From: VRUE01 sp963725085
GTDB taxonomy: Bacteria > Actinomycetota > Thermoleophilia > Solirubrobacterales > 70-9
Assembly (NCBI GenBank): GCA_963725085.1
Contig: CAVRXM010000001.1
Span: forward strand, 124,001 to 188,000
Length of the DNA stretch: 64,000 bases
Direction: 5' to 3'
This document shows positions 46,074-56,169 of this stretch, piece after piece. Position numbers and translations under genes: made by a program. Numbering within the stretch: position 1 is the stretch's first letter; every line of letters begins with the position of its first letter. The notes below the pieces were generated by a model. That model did not search any database and had not been told where the DNA came from. It was given only the letters and a program-made list of their open reading frames with translations.

Positions 46074-47079
46074 CTACGGGGCGGGTTCGGAGCAGACGGC
46101 GAAGGCCTCGATTTCGCTAGCTGTCGCGTCGTTCGAGCTGGTTGATGGTGGCTTCCCATCCCGTTCCGCCACCGTTCGGCTGGCTGGCGAGAACGTCGTC
46201 TTCCGAGGACGGAGTACCCGTGCCACCTTCGCCGAGAATCGTGAATCCGCCACCCAGGAGGATCGATTCTGTCGGGCATTCGGCGGTCGAGGTGGACGTG
46301 CTGGGCGTGCCGGTCACGACTTCGCTTCCGACCAGCCCCGCGGGGCCGGGTTCGCCGGTGTCGCCTTTCGGCCCGGTTTCCCCGGTGGCTCCGGTCGCCC
46401 CGGTATCGCCGGTCGGACCCAGTGGGCCGGTTTCGCCGGTCGCACCGGTGGCACCGGTTGCCCCGGTGTCGCCGGTCGGCCCCTGCGGCCCACTTGCGCC
46501 GCTCGCGCCAGTTGCTCCGGTCGCTCCGGTGTCGCCGGTGGCCCCGGTCGGGCCCTGTGGGCCCGTGTCGCCGGTTGCGCCGGTCGCTCCAGCGGCCCCG
46601 GTTGCCCCAGCGGCCCCGCTTGCCCCAGTGGTCCCAGTCGCTCCAGTGGCCCCGGTTGCGCCAGTCGGACCGGTTCCGCCACCCGGGGTTCCCGTCGCTC
46701 CGGTCGCCCCGGTTGCGCCAGTGGCCCCCGTTGCCCCGGTGGCCCCAATCGCGCCGGTTGCGCCCGTGGCACCGGTTTTGCCGGTCGGGCCTTCAGGGCC
46801 CTGCGGACCGGTCGCGCCGGTGTCGCCCTTGGGCCCCGGCGGGCCGATCGGGCCCTGTGGGCCGGGCGGGCCCTGGGCGCCCTTCGGCCCTTTCGGCCCT
46901 TTCGGCCCCCTCGGGCCCCTCTTGCCCTTCTTCAGCTTCTTCGATGCCTTGGCCGAGCCATGGCCCGCGTTGGCCTTCGCAATGCTTGGTCCGGCTGCGA
47001 GCAACACGATGGCGACAGCGGCGAACAGCCCGACAGAGGCCAGTGTGATCCCCCGCCTGTCGATCGTCGTCAAGTTCAT
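46074..47079 (-). CDS. Collagen-like surface protein with C-terminal globular domain (one frameshift)
   Basis: ATG 47079 behind GGAGG. A signal/anchor (GITLASVGLFAAVAIVLLAAGPSIA) is followed by a basic KKLKKGKRGPRGPKGPKGPKG start. About 170 residues of Gly-x-y repeat follow (GATGATG, GDTGPQG, GAAGATG). The end is a compact domain: VVTGTPSTSTSTAECPTESILLGGGFTILGEGG and LASQPNGGGTGWEATINQ. The open frame stops at 46117, but one base over it continues ATASEIEAFAVCSEPAP to TAG 46074-46076, supplying the conserved second Cys, so I place the true end there. Likely cell-surface exposed. Confidence 0.82.
46330..46920 (-). repeat. Collagen-like tandem repeat region of the second collagen-like protein
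   Basis: About 190 codons of 9-base units (GGx-CC/GCx-ACx on the minus strand) encoding GATG, GPTG, GPQG and GAAG. Unlike the array at 29590-30215, it is in one open frame throughout. A GGP-rich basic part (GPKGPKGPKG) is at its 5' end. Confidence 0.85.
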
Positions 47080-47221
47080 GCCGCCTCCCTCCGGGTCGGA
47101 ACGTCTGGGATGGACACACCTTGCAGTGCAGCCGTACCAGCCCAGGCACGCCGCGCCAAAGCGATTTGGACGTCTGACCGATGCGCATATCCGGGAGGAT
47201 GCCGGGCTAACATCGGCGCCC

Positions 47222-48199
47222 GTGATCTCAACGGCATTCGTAACGGGCGGGTCCGGCTTCATCGGCGGGCGCCTGATCGAGCGCCTCGTCCGCGACGGAG
47301 TGGCCGTGCGAGCTCTCGCCCGATCCGATCAATCGGCAGAGGCGGTCGCCGGCCGCGGCGCAGAGCCGGTGCGTGGCGACCTCTCCGACCGCGACTCTCT
47401 CGAGGCCGGAGCCGGGGGCGCCGATGTCGCATTCCACCTCGCCGCCCACCTCGGTGACTGGGGCGACTGGGAGGAGTTCGAACGGGGGAACGTCGACGGC
47501 ACCGAGAATGCGTTGGCCGCATGCGCCGCGGCGGGCGTTCGCCGATTCGTCCACTGCGGCACCGAGGCCGCCCTGATGGCGGGTGAGCCATTGGTGCACG
47601 TCGACGAGGAGGCGCCCCTGCGACCGGATTCGCCGGCCCCCTACCCGGCGACCAAGGCGCGCGCCGAGCTCGCCGTCCGCCGCGCCAACCGCACCGACTT
47701 CGAGACGTTGACCGTGCGGCCCCGCTTCGTCTGGGGCAGGGGCGACACGACGCTGCTGCCGGAGATGGTGAGGACCGTCGAGGCCGGAAAATGGGCTTGG
47801 GTCGGCGGCGGTCGCAACGTCACCGACACCGCCCACGTCGACAACGTCGTCGAGGGCCTCGTCCTCGCCGCCGAGAAGGGCCGCGCGGGCGAGGCCTACT
47901 TCATCACCGACGGTGAGCCGGTCGTCTTCCGGGAGTTCGTGACGGCGCTGATCGAGACCCAGGGAGTGGAGCCGCCCGACCGCAGCCTGCCGAGCTGGAC
48001 TGCCGCGCCCCTCGCCCGGGTCTCCGAGGCCGCCTGGAAGGCCCTACCCCTGAACGGCCAGCCGCCGATGACCAGGTTCCGAGCCTGGATCCTGACCCAG
48101 GAGTGCACGATCGACATCTCCAAGGCACGCCGTGAGCTGGGCTACGAACCGGTCGTCTCCCACGAGCAGGGCCTGGCCGAGCTGCGGGACCAAGCCTAG
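47222..48199 (+). CDS. NAD-dependent epimerase/dehydratase (extended SDR)
   Basis: 325 residues from GTG 47222. STAFVTGGSGFIGGRLIERLV is the cofactor motif, DVAFHLAAHLGDWGDWEEFERGNVDGT the NAD-contact region, and VHCGTEAAL with YPATKARAELAVR the Ser and Tyr-Lys. VRPRFVWGRGDTTLLPEMV and TDTAHVDNVVEGLVLAAEKG match the 3-beta-hydroxysteroid-dehydrogenase/DFR-like branch. Its stop shares CTAG with the convergent MerR gene. Confidence 0.87.
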   Translation: MISTAFVTGGSGFIGGRLIERLVRDGVAVRALARSDQSAEAVAGRGAEPVRGDLSDRDSLEAGAGGADVAFHLAAHLGDWGDWEEFERGNVDGTENALAACAAAGVRRFVHCGTEAALMAGEPLVHVDEEAPLRPDSPAPYPATKARAELAVRRANRTDFETLTVRPRFVWGRGDTTLLPEMVRTVEAGKWAWVGGGRNVTDTAHVDNVVEGLVLAAEKGRAGEAYFITDGEPVVFREFVTALIETQGVEPPDRSLPSWTAAPLARVSEAAWKALPLNGQPPMTRFRAWILTQECTIDISKARRELGYEPVVSHEQGLAELRDQA

Positions 48200-48946
48200 G
48201 TCCGGCCGGCCCGGTGCCGCTCGAGCTCGGTCGACCATCGCCCTGGTGTGGAGGGCGGCGATCAGGTCCTGGAGCGGCTCCGAGCCGGCCTCGAGCATCG
48301 CGACGACACGCTCGGGCGGCATCTCCCCCGCGAGGCGGTCCATCACGACCGCGATCTCTTCGCGGACGAGCTCCTCGATCGCCCGCTTGTAGCGGAGGGT
48401 GTCGTAGACGGTGAACCCGATCTGCTCGTCGTAGCCGCCGGCGCGGAAGCGGCTGATCGCCTCGATGATCCGCATTTCGGAGGGCGAGTAGCCACGGCTG
48501 TTGGGGCTCAGGACCTCGAGCTTCTCGAGTCGGTCGAGGACGTCCTTCGGGACCCCGTAGCGCTCGCGTGTCTCGGCGGCGCTGGTCCGGGCCCGCTCGC
48601 CGGCGAGGGCGCGGTCGAGGATCCGGTCCTCGAGCTCGACCAGCGCCCGCGCCCGCTCGGGGCCCTCGTCGAGCACCGACTTGATCGCCTTGAGCGGCAT
48701 GTAGCGCTCCTCCTGCAGCTGCTTGATCAGCCGGATCCGGTCGATGAACTCCGGCGGGTAGTAGGCCATGTTGCGGCTCGTCTTGACCGGCTCGGGCAGC
48801 AGGCCCTCGCGCAGGTAGTGCTTGATCGTCGGCACCGGGACACCCGAGGCCTCGGCCAGCTCGCCGATGCGTAAGGCCCCCGAACCCGGCCCCGAAAAGT
48901 CAGAGATGGACGCGGCCGGGTTCGGGGGCGAACCACTAACGCCCAT
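48196..48946 (-). CDS. MerR-family transcriptional regulator (one frameshift near the end)
   Basis: ATG 48946, overlapping the CoA-transferase end by 11 bases. LRIGELAEASGVPVPTIKHYLREGLLPEP is the winged HTH; YYPPEFIDRIRLIKQLQEERYMPLKAIKSVL is the second half of the DNA-binding domain. A long helical linker and ligand domain follow (RYGVPKDVLDRLEKLEVLSPNSRGYSPSEMRIIEAISRFRAGGYDEQIGFTVYDTLRYKRAIEEL). The frame runs into the epimerase unless one base is dropped near 48230, giving ...ELERHRAGRT and a CTAG-shared stop. Probable regulator of the acyl-CoA genes that follow it upstream on the same strand. Confidence 0.85.
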
Positions 48947-50183
48947 GGCTGCGGCCTCCGGCCTCCGCCATATGCGGTCCGGGTCCGGCCGCGGCGCCGG
49001 ACTCGAGCATGGCTGCGATCTCCTCATCGGAGTAGCCGGCCTCGGCGAGGACCTCGCGGGTGTGCTCGCCGAAGGCCGGCGCCGGCCGGGTCGGGTCGCC
49101 GGGCGTGCGGCTCATCTTCACCGGGACCCCGAGCTGGCGGATCGCGCCGAGCCCGGGCTGCTCCATCTCGATCACCATCTCGCGGGCGCGGACGAGCTCC
49201 GAGTCGAGCGCCTCGTCGACGTCGAGGACGGGCTCGACGCAGCAGTCGTGCTCGTCGTTGAAGTCCCGCCACTCCTCGCGCGTGCGCGAGCGGAACACCT
49301 CGGCGATCTCGCGCCAGGCATCCGAGCCGGGGGCGTCGAACTGGGACTCGATCAGGTCCGGCCGCCCGACCCCGTTGCAGAGGGCGGCCCAGAACTTCGG
49401 CTCGAGCGCGCCGCAGGACACCCAGCCGTCCTTCGCCTCGTAGGGGAGGTAACAGATCAGGCCGCCGGCGAGCTGCTGCTCTCCCCGCCGCGGGACCTCG
49501 CCGTCGCAGAAGTAGCGGCCGGCGACCATCCCCAACCAGGAGAGGGCGCCGTCGGCCATCGAGACGTCGACCATCTGGCCCTCCCCCGAGCGCCGGCTCT
49601 CGTGCAGCGCCGCCATCACCCCGAAGGCGGCCATCAGGGCGCCGCCGCCGATGTCGGCGATCTGCCCGCCCGACTGGACGGGGGGCCCGCCGCTCGCTCC
49701 GGTCAGCCCGAGCAGCCCGACCAGGCCGAGGTAGTTCATGTCGTGGCCGGCGCGCTCGGTGTAGGGGCCGTCCTGGCCGTAGCCGGTGATCGCGCAGAAG
49801 ACGATCGCCGGGTTCGCCTCGCGCATCCGCTCATACCCGACCCCGAGCCGGTCGAGGACGCCGGGCCGGAAGCCGTCGAGGACGACGTCGTATCCCTCCA
49901 CCAACCGCAGCAGGGCTTCCTTGCCCCGCTCGGTCTTGAGGTCGAGGCGGACCGAGCGCTTGCCGCGGTTGAGCGAGAGGTAGAGAGCCGAGCGGGTGCC
50001 GAGCTCCTGGTGCTCCTCGCCGCCGTAGTAGGGCGGCGCCCAGCGGACGTAGTCGCCCATCCCCGTGTCCTCGACCTTCAGCACCTCGGCGCCGAGGTCG
50101 GCCAGCAGCAGCGAGCAGAAGCCCCCGGGGAGGAGCCGGGTCAGATCGAGGACCCTGACGTCGCTAAGCGGGAGCCCGCTCAC
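48936..50183 (-). CDS. Class III CoA-transferase (CaiB/BaiF family)
   Basis: 415 residues. VRVLDLTRLLPGGFCSLLLADLGAEVLKVEDTGMGDYVRW opens the family. The catalytic Asp is in RAGHDMNYLGLVGLLG, and PPVQSGGQIADIGGG and RSGEGQMVDVSMADGALSWLG follow. The HDMNY signature places it near alpha-methylacyl-CoA racemase and formyl/carnitine-type CoA-transferases. It moves CoA between carboxylic acids or epimerises a 2-methyl acyl-CoA. It overlaps the BKACE gene by 20 bases, so the pair is coupled. Confidence 0.9.
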   Translation of the reverse strand: MSGLPLSDVRVLDLTRLLPGGFCSLLLADLGAEVLKVEDTGMGDYVRWAPPYYGGEEHQELGTRSALYLSLNRGKRSVRLDLKTERGKEALLRLVEGYDVVLDGFRPGVLDRLGVGYERMREANPAIVFCAITGYGQDGPYTERAGHDMNYLGLVGLLGLTGASGGPPVQSGGQIADIGGGALMAAFGVMAALHESRRSGEGQMVDVSMADGALSWLGMVAGRYFCDGEVPRRGEQQLAGGLICYLPYEAKDGWVSCGALEPKFWAALCNGVGRPDLIESQFDAPGSDAWREIAEVFRSRTREEWRDFNDEHDCCVEPVLDVDEALDSELVRAREMVIEMEQPGLGAIRQLGVPVKMSRTPGDPTRPAPAFGEHTREVLAEAGYSDEEIAAMLESGAAAGPGPHMAEAGGRSHGR

Positions 50184-51060
50184 GTCTCGGCACCCCCAGC
50201 AGCTCGCGGGCCTCGGCGACGGTCGCGGCGCGGCGGCCGACGTCCTCCGCCATCTGCCGCGCCTTCGCGATCAGGTCGCCGTTCGATTTCGCCATCTCCC
50301 CGTTCGGCAGGTAGAGGTTGTCCTCGACCCCGGCGCGGACGTTGCCGCCGAGGACCAGCGAGGAGCCGAGCAGTTTCCACTGGTCGCGCGAGATCCCGAT
50401 CACCTGCCACTGGTTCTCGCCCTCGGCGCCGCCCGGGATCTGCTCCGACATGAAGGCGACGTTCCGCGCGCTCGGCCGGATCCCGCCGTTGACGCCCATC
50501 ACCAGCGAGATCTGAAGCGGCGTGCGATCCAGCAGTCCCATGTCGATCAGCGGGTCGAGGTTGGCGACGTGGCCGGCGTCGAAGCACTCGTGCTCGGGCT
50601 TGATCCCCAGCTCCTTCATCGCCGTCAGGAACTCGATGATCGTGTCGAAGCTGTTCTCGAAGACGGCCTTGAAGACGAAGTCCTTGCGGCGGGAGCTGTA
50701 CTTGGCGTAGTTCATCGAGCTCATGTTGAGCGCGGCGACGTCGGGGCGGAGCTCGCGCAGGTACTCGATCCGCTTCTCGATCGGGATCCCGATCGCCCCG
50801 GTCGAGTAGTTGATGATCACGTCGCCGACCTCGGCCAGGATCGCGTCGGTGATCGCCCCGAAGTCCTCGACCTCGTAGGAGGGCGTCCCGTCCGGCTTGC
50901 GGGCGTGGATGTGGATCTGCGATGCGCCCTCGTCGACCGCGCGCCGCGCCTCGGCCGCGTACTCCTCGGGGGTGTAGGGGATCGCCGGGCACTGGTCGCG
51001 ATTGGCGATCACGCCGCTGATCGAGCAGCTGATCACCACCGGGTCATCGAATGAGCTCAT
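50164..51060 (-). CDS. BKACE-family beta-keto-acid cleavage enzyme (DUF849)
   Basis: Cleaves a beta-keto acid with acetyl-CoA, as 3-keto-5-aminohexanoate cleavage enzyme does in lysine fermentation. 298 residues. SQIHIHARKPDGTPSYEVEDFGAI holds the zinc-binding HIH pair; VIINYSTGAIGIPIEKRIEYLREL, ECFDAGHVANL and VMGVNGGIRPSARNVAFM are further family marks, the last usually read as the substrate-side loop. Substrates vary widely in this family; the neighbours suggest an acyl-CoA product feeding beta-oxidation-like steps. Confidence 0.9.
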   Translation of the reverse strand: MSSFDDPVVISCSISGVIANRDQCPAIPYTPEEYAAEARRAVDEGASQIHIHARKPDGTPSYEVEDFGAITDAILAEVGDVIINYSTGAIGIPIEKRIEYLRELRPDVAALNMSSMNYAKYSSRRKDFVFKAVFENSFDTIIEFLTAMKELGIKPEHECFDAGHVANLDPLIDMGLLDRTPLQISLVMGVNGGIRPSARNVAFMSEQIPGGAEGENQWQVIGISRDQWKLLGSSLVLGGNVRAGVEDNLYLPNGEMAKSNGDLIAKARQMAEDVGRRAATVAEARELLGVPRRERAPA

Positions 51061-51383
51061 GCCGCTTCTCCCCTCTCCTCGATCGCCTTCTGGATCTCCT
51101 CGACAAGCTGGGCGACGGCAGCCTGCTCGGAGGGGTCGGGGTCGAACGGAAGCAGCAGGTGGCCGAGACCGAGGTCCTCGCGGCCGACGATCTCGAGCCT
51201 CGGCGTCTTCAGCAACCCCGAGTCGAAGGAGGCGTTGGCGCTCTCCATCATCGCCACCGGGATCCGGGCGAAGCTCCCGAACGAGCCGCCGATCTCGAAC
51301 CCGAACGCCTCGAAGATCGTCCCGTCGAAGACGAGCAGGCCGGTGAACTGCTCCTTCTCGTTCTTCAGCAGGACCTCGGTCAT
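51057..51383 (-). CDS. Hypothetical 108-residue protein in the acyl-CoA operon
   Basis: I do not recognise it. LLKNEKEQFTGLLVFDGTIFEAFGFEIGGSFGSFARIPVAMME has alternating strands, LEIVGREDLGLGHLLLPFDPDP a second sheet, and SEQAAVAQLVEEIQKAIEERGEAA a C-terminal helix: a compact alpha/beta or PH-like fold is plausible. It overlaps both neighbours by 4 bases (ATGA), so it is made together with the BKACE and carboxyltransferase subunits. That suggests a small accessory or regulatory subunit. No cysteine, no signal peptide. Confidence 0.6.
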   Translation of the reverse strand: MTEVLLKNEKEQFTGLLVFDGTIFEAFGFEIGGSFGSFARIPVAMMESANASFDSGLLKTPRLEIVGREDLGLGHLLLPFDPDPSEQAAVAQLVEEIQKAIEERGEAA

Positions 51384-52964
51384 ACCGGCATCACCCCGTG
51401 GCGTTTGGCCGGCTTGGAGACGTGCTTGGTCCGCGCCATCCGCAGCGCCCTGACGATCGTCGGCCGCGTCTCGCGCGGGTCGATGATGTCGTCGATGACC
51501 GCGTTGCCGGCGGCGATGTAGGGATCGATCTGCTTGCGGACCGCGTCGAGCATCGCCTCGCGCGTCGCCTCCGGGTCCTCGGAGGCCTCGATCGCCGAGC
51601 GGCCGATGATTTCGACCGCTCCCTCGGGGCCCATCACCGAGATCTCGGCCCCGGGCCAGGCGACGATCACGTCGGGCTCATAGGCCTTGCCGCACATCAC
51701 GTAATAGCCGGCGCCGTAGGCCTTGCGGACGATCACCGTCACCTTCGGCACCGTCGCGCGGCTGACCGCGTAGAGCATCTTCGCCCCGTGGCGGATGATC
51801 CCTGCGTGCTCGACCTTCGAGCCGACCATGAAGCCGGGCACGTCCTGGAGGAAGACGAGAGGGATGTTGAAGGCGTCGCAGAGGTTGATGAACCGCGCCG
51901 CCTTGTCGGAGGAGTCGTTGTCGAGGATCCCGGCGAGGTGCTTCGGCTGGTTGGCGACGATCCCGACCGGCTGGCCGCCGAACCGCGCGAAGCAGGTGAT
52001 CAGGCTTTTCGCGAATTTCGGCTTGATGTCGAACCACTCGCCGTCGTCGACGATCTCGGCGATCACCTCGTACATGTCGTAGGGCTGGCGCGATGACTCG
52101 GGGACGATCTCGAGCAGCTTCTCGGAGCGGCGGTCGTCGGAGTCGGAGGGCTCGCGGAGCGGCGGCTTCTCCTCGCAGTTCGGCGGGAAGTAGGAGAGGT
52201 AGGCCCTGACCTTCTCGATGCATTCGGGGTCGTCCTTCACCTCGAGGTCCCCGACCCCCGACTTTGCGGCAGTGGACCTTGGCGCCGCCGAGCTCCTCCA
52301 TCGAGATCTCCTCGCCGGTGACGGCCTTGGTCAGGTGCGGGCCGGCGAGCGCCATCGCCCCCTGGCCGGAGACCATCGGGACGAAGTCCGACAGGGCCGG
52401 GATGTAGGCGGTGCCTGCCGCGCAGGGGCCCATCATCGCCGCGACCATCGGGATCACCCCGGACATTTCGACCTCCTCGCGGAAGAGGTGGCCGGAGCCG
52501 GCGAATAGCGACCCGGCCGCCTCCTGGATCCGGGCGCCGGCCGAGTCGAGCAGCCAGATGAACGGCATCCGCTTCTGCAGCGCCATCTCCCGCAGCCGGG
52601 TGACCTTGAGCTCGCCGGTCATCCCCATCGATCCGGCCATCACGGTGAAGTCGTAGGCGGCGATGCAGCAGGGGCGGCCGTCGACGTCGCCCCAGCCGGT
52701 GATGACGCCGTCGGCGGGCGCCTCGACGCCGTCCATCGCCCGCTGCGCGAAGTGGGGCCGGCCATGGAGGCCGAGCTCGACGAAGGTGCCCTCATCGACG
52801 AGGAGGCCGATTCGCTCGCGGGCGGTCAGCTTGCCGCGCTCGTGCTGTTTGGCGATCTTCTCCTCGCCGCCGCCCTGGCGCGCCCTCTCGCGGGCCTCGT
52901 GCAGCTGGTCGGTCAGCTCCCCCAGGGATGCCGTCCCCGGAAGCTTGTGGTCGGTGTCGCTCAA
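51380..52964 (-). CDS. Acyl-CoA carboxylase beta (carboxyltransferase) subunit (one frameshift)
   Basis: N-terminal half: ERGKLTARERIGLLVDEGTFVELGLHG, DGVITGWGDVDGRPCCIAAYDFTVMAGSMG and LLDSAGARIQEAAGSLFAG. After a break near 52267, C-terminal half: PPNCEEKPPLREPSD, LVFLQDVPGFMVGSKVEHAGIIRHGAKMLYAVSRATVPKVTVIVRKAYGAGYYVMCGK and PGAEISVMGPEGAVEII. This is the propionyl-/methylcrotonyl-/geranyl-CoA carboxylase beta pattern of about 525 residues. No biotin carboxylase or biotin carrier gene lies in the window, so it either shares another alpha subunit or acts as a decarboxylase partner. Confidence 0.9.
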
Positions 52965-52998
52965 TCTCTCTCCTCGTCGGTTCCTCTAACGTTTTCCG

Positions 52999-53448
52999 AT
53001 GGGCCTGTTCCTCGCAGCGGTGATCTCGTGCGCGGTCGCGTCCTCTGGATGCGAATGCCCACCCGAACCGACGCCCGACCCGGTTCCCACCGTCTCCCAG
53101 TTCACCGTCGACTACCACCGAAGCGGCGGGCTGAAGGCCGAAACCATCGGGCTCCAGATCGAACCCGGTCGTCACGCGACGGCTCGGGCCCGAGGGGCGA
53201 CCGTCCAGCTTCCGCGTTGCCGCGAAGAAGATCAGGCGTCTGCGGGCGGCTCGCTGGAGGACGCGATATTCGGGACACCCGGCTCCGCCGGGAGACGGAC
53301 CCGGAACCTGCGCCGATTGCTACGACTACACGATCAGGTACCGCGGGCTCTATCGCCGTCTTCGATCAGTCCAATCCAGACGCGCCGGTTCGACCCCGCG
53401 GTCGAACAGCTCGAAGCGCTGGTCCGGTCTCATCTTCCCTTCCACTGA
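52999..53448 (+). CDS. Small secreted lipoprotein (frameshifted)
   Basis: MGLFLAAVISCAVASSGC is a signal peptide with lipobox SSGC. The mature part reads FTVDYHRSGGLKAETIGLQIEPGRHATA, then in another frame GRPSSFRVAAKKIRRLRA and GTCADCYDYTIRYRG, then VEQLEALVRSHLPFH. At least two breaks. The pattern (IEPG, CADCYDYTIRYRG, closing VEQLEALV) suggests an uncharacterised actinobacterial lipoprotein. It overlaps the convergent hydratase by 19 bases. Confidence 0.55.
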   Translation: MGLFLAAVISCAVASSGCECPPEPTPDPVPTVSQFTVDYHRSGGLKAETIGLQIEPGRHATARARGATVQLPRCREEDQASAGGSLEDAIFGTPGSAGRRTRNLRRLLRLHDQVPRALSPSSISPIQTRRFDPAVEQLEALVRSHLPFH

Positions 53449-54212
53449 GGCTCCCGTTTCTCGAAGAAGGCGGTGACGCCCTCGACGATGTCCTCGGTGC
53501 TGAAGGTCAGCGACAGCTGGCTGCGGAGGTAATCGAGCGCATCGTCGACCGCCATGTCCTGCTGGCGGTACATCGCGTCGTGGCCGAGCCGCATCAGGAC
53601 CGGGCTCTTGGAGGCGAGCTTGCCGGCCCAATCGGCGACCGCGTCGTCGAACTCGGCCGCAGGGACGACCTTGTTGGCGAGGCCGAACTCGACCGCCTGC
53701 TCGGCGCTCAGCCGCTCGCCCAGCAGCATCATCTCGTTGACCTTCTTGCGCGGGACGTTGCGGTAGATGATCGCCATGATCATGTAGGGGAAGGCGCCGA
53801 CGTTGATCTCCGGCGTGCCGAAGGTCGCCCCCTCCTTGGCGATCACCAGGTCGCAGGAGAGCGCCAGGCCCATCCCGCCGGCGAGGACGTGGCCGTTGAC
53901 GGCGCAGAGCGAGGGCTTGCCGAGCCGCGGCATCAGCCGGAAGAACTCGAGGAAGAGATCGGAGGCGAAGTGTTTGGCGACCAGCGGGACGTCGGCGGCG
54001 AACCCGCCGAGATCGGCTCCGGCGCAGAACGCCTTGTCGCCGGCGCCGGTGAGGACGACCGCCCTGGCGTCCTCGGAGTCGCGCGCGGCCCTCATCGCGT
54101 CGACGAGCTCGACCAGCATCTGGCCGGAGAGCATGTTGCGCTTCTCCGGGTTGTTGAGCGTCACCGTGGCGACGCCGTCGGCGACCTCGTAGTTGACGAG
54201 CTCATAGTCCAT
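53430..54212 (-). CDS. Enoyl-CoA hydratase/isomerase family
   Basis: 260 residues from ATG 54212. ADGVATVTLNNPEKRNMLSGQML and the oxyanion loop GAGDKAFCAGADLGGFA, then VNGHVLAGGMGLALSCDLVIAKEGATFGTPEINVGAFPYM (Glu in PEIN, with Gly-Ala-Phe after it) are the crotonase core. VNEMMLLGERLSAEQAVEFGLANKVV follows. It hydrates or isomerises enoyl-CoA in the same pathway as the dehydrogenases nearby. Divergent from acyl-CoA dehydrogenase 1 across 54213-54392, which holds only short imperfect repeats. Confidence 0.89.
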   Translation of the reverse strand: MDYELVNYEVADGVATVTLNNPEKRNMLSGQMLVELVDAMRAARDSEDARAVVLTGAGDKAFCAGADLGGFAADVPLVAKHFASDLFLEFFRLMPRLGKPSLCAVNGHVLAGGMGLALSCDLVIAKEGATFGTPEINVGAFPYMIMAIIYRNVPRKKVNEMMLLGERLSAEQAVEFGLANKVVPAAEFDDAVADWAGKLASKSPVLMRLGHDAMYRQQDMAVDDALDYLRSQLSLTFSTEDIVEGVTAFFEKREPQWKGR

Positions 54213-54392
54213 CCTCAGACCAATGCCTCGCGTTTCGCTCGCTGCACGATGAACCAGATATGGACGCTTGCTCGCTCCACGCTCGGAGCACGATAGCCGA
54301 CTCCGTGGAAAGTAGGAAGTGCTACTGTCCACCGCGACTTCGAGGGCGGCCCGGCGCCGTCCGGATCGACTGCGAACGAGGGGAGACACCCA

Positions 54393-55611
<1,219 letters not shown>

Positions 55612-55612
55612 C

Positions 55613-55697
55613 ACCGCCGCCCCCGGACGCGGGAGCGAGCGCGCGAGATCACCGGTGATCGTTAGCGCGCGCGAGCGGGAGCAGAGGAGGCGGCGGC
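55613..55697 (+). repeat. Dispersed hairpin repeat, copy 4
   Basis: Ends match the other copies (CCGCCCCCGGACGCGGGAGC at the left, CGGGAGCAGAGGAGGCGGCGG at the right), but the middle is different: GAGCGCGCGAGATCACCGGTGATCGTTAGCGCGCGCGAG. The inner part still forms a stem (GCGCGC paired with GCGCGC, plus a GATCACCGGTGATC palindrome). So structure is kept while sequence changes. Confidence 0.88.
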
Positions 55698-55752
55698 ATT
55701 ATTCGGAGCAGAGCAGCCGGCGGTGTAGTCGGAAGAAGGAGGCGGCGAACAT

Positions 55753-56169
55753 ATGTCCCACGTTGATCACGTCCGGTCCTACTACGAGGCGCTGAACACC
55801 GGGGACGCGGAGGCGGTCGCGGCCCACTTCACCGACGACGCGGTCCACTACTACACGCGGCTCGGGCCGCACCGGGGAGCCGAGGAGATCGCCCGCTACG
55901 CGGCGTTCGCGGTCGAGCAGATCGACGGCCAGTGGTACCTGGAGAACGCGATCGAGCAGGGAGATCAGGTCGTGATCGAGTGGACGATGACCTGGCGCCA
56001 CCCCGAGTCGGGAGAGCGGCGGCTCGACCGCGGCACCGAGTGGTTCCGGATCGAGGATGGCAGGATCGCCGAGGTCCGCGCCTACCATCACGGCGGTCCG
56101 AAGAACCCGCAGGGCGACCTGCTCGGGTTCGACCACCGCGGCCGCGGCCACACGATGCTCGAGGACTAG
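55753..56169 (+). CDS. SnoaL-like/NTF2-fold protein
   Basis: 138 residues. VDHVRSYYEALNTGDAEAVAAHFTDDAVHYYTRLGPHRG, then VVIEWTMTWRHPESGERRLDRGTEWFRIEDGRIAEVRAYHHGG is the SnoaL-like NTF2 fold (Trp, Asp and His as usual pocket residues). AAGGAGG is about 10 bases ahead of ATG 55753. May be an isomerase-like or polyketide-type cyclase or a ligand-binding protein. Its stop shares CTAG with the convergent reductase. Confidence 0.82.
   Translation: MSHVDHVRSYYEALNTGDAEAVAAHFTDDAVHYYTRLGPHRGAEEIARYAAFAVEQIDGQWYLENAIEQGDQVVIEWTMTWRHPESGERRLDRGTEWFRIEDGRIAEVRAYHHGGPKNPQGDLLGFDHRGRGHTMLED

Noticed and set aside
46142..47200. Long open frame antisense to the collagen-like gene (Val-Ala-Pro repeats)
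   Set aside because: It is the complement of the GxT repeats; GC-rich triplet repeats keep all frames open. The true gene has signal peptide, ribosome site and end domain.
48044..48195. Extension of the MerR gene into the epimerase
   Set aside because: A one-base correction near 48230 gives a natural end at a shared CTAG; the extra part is antisense to conserved epimerase residues.
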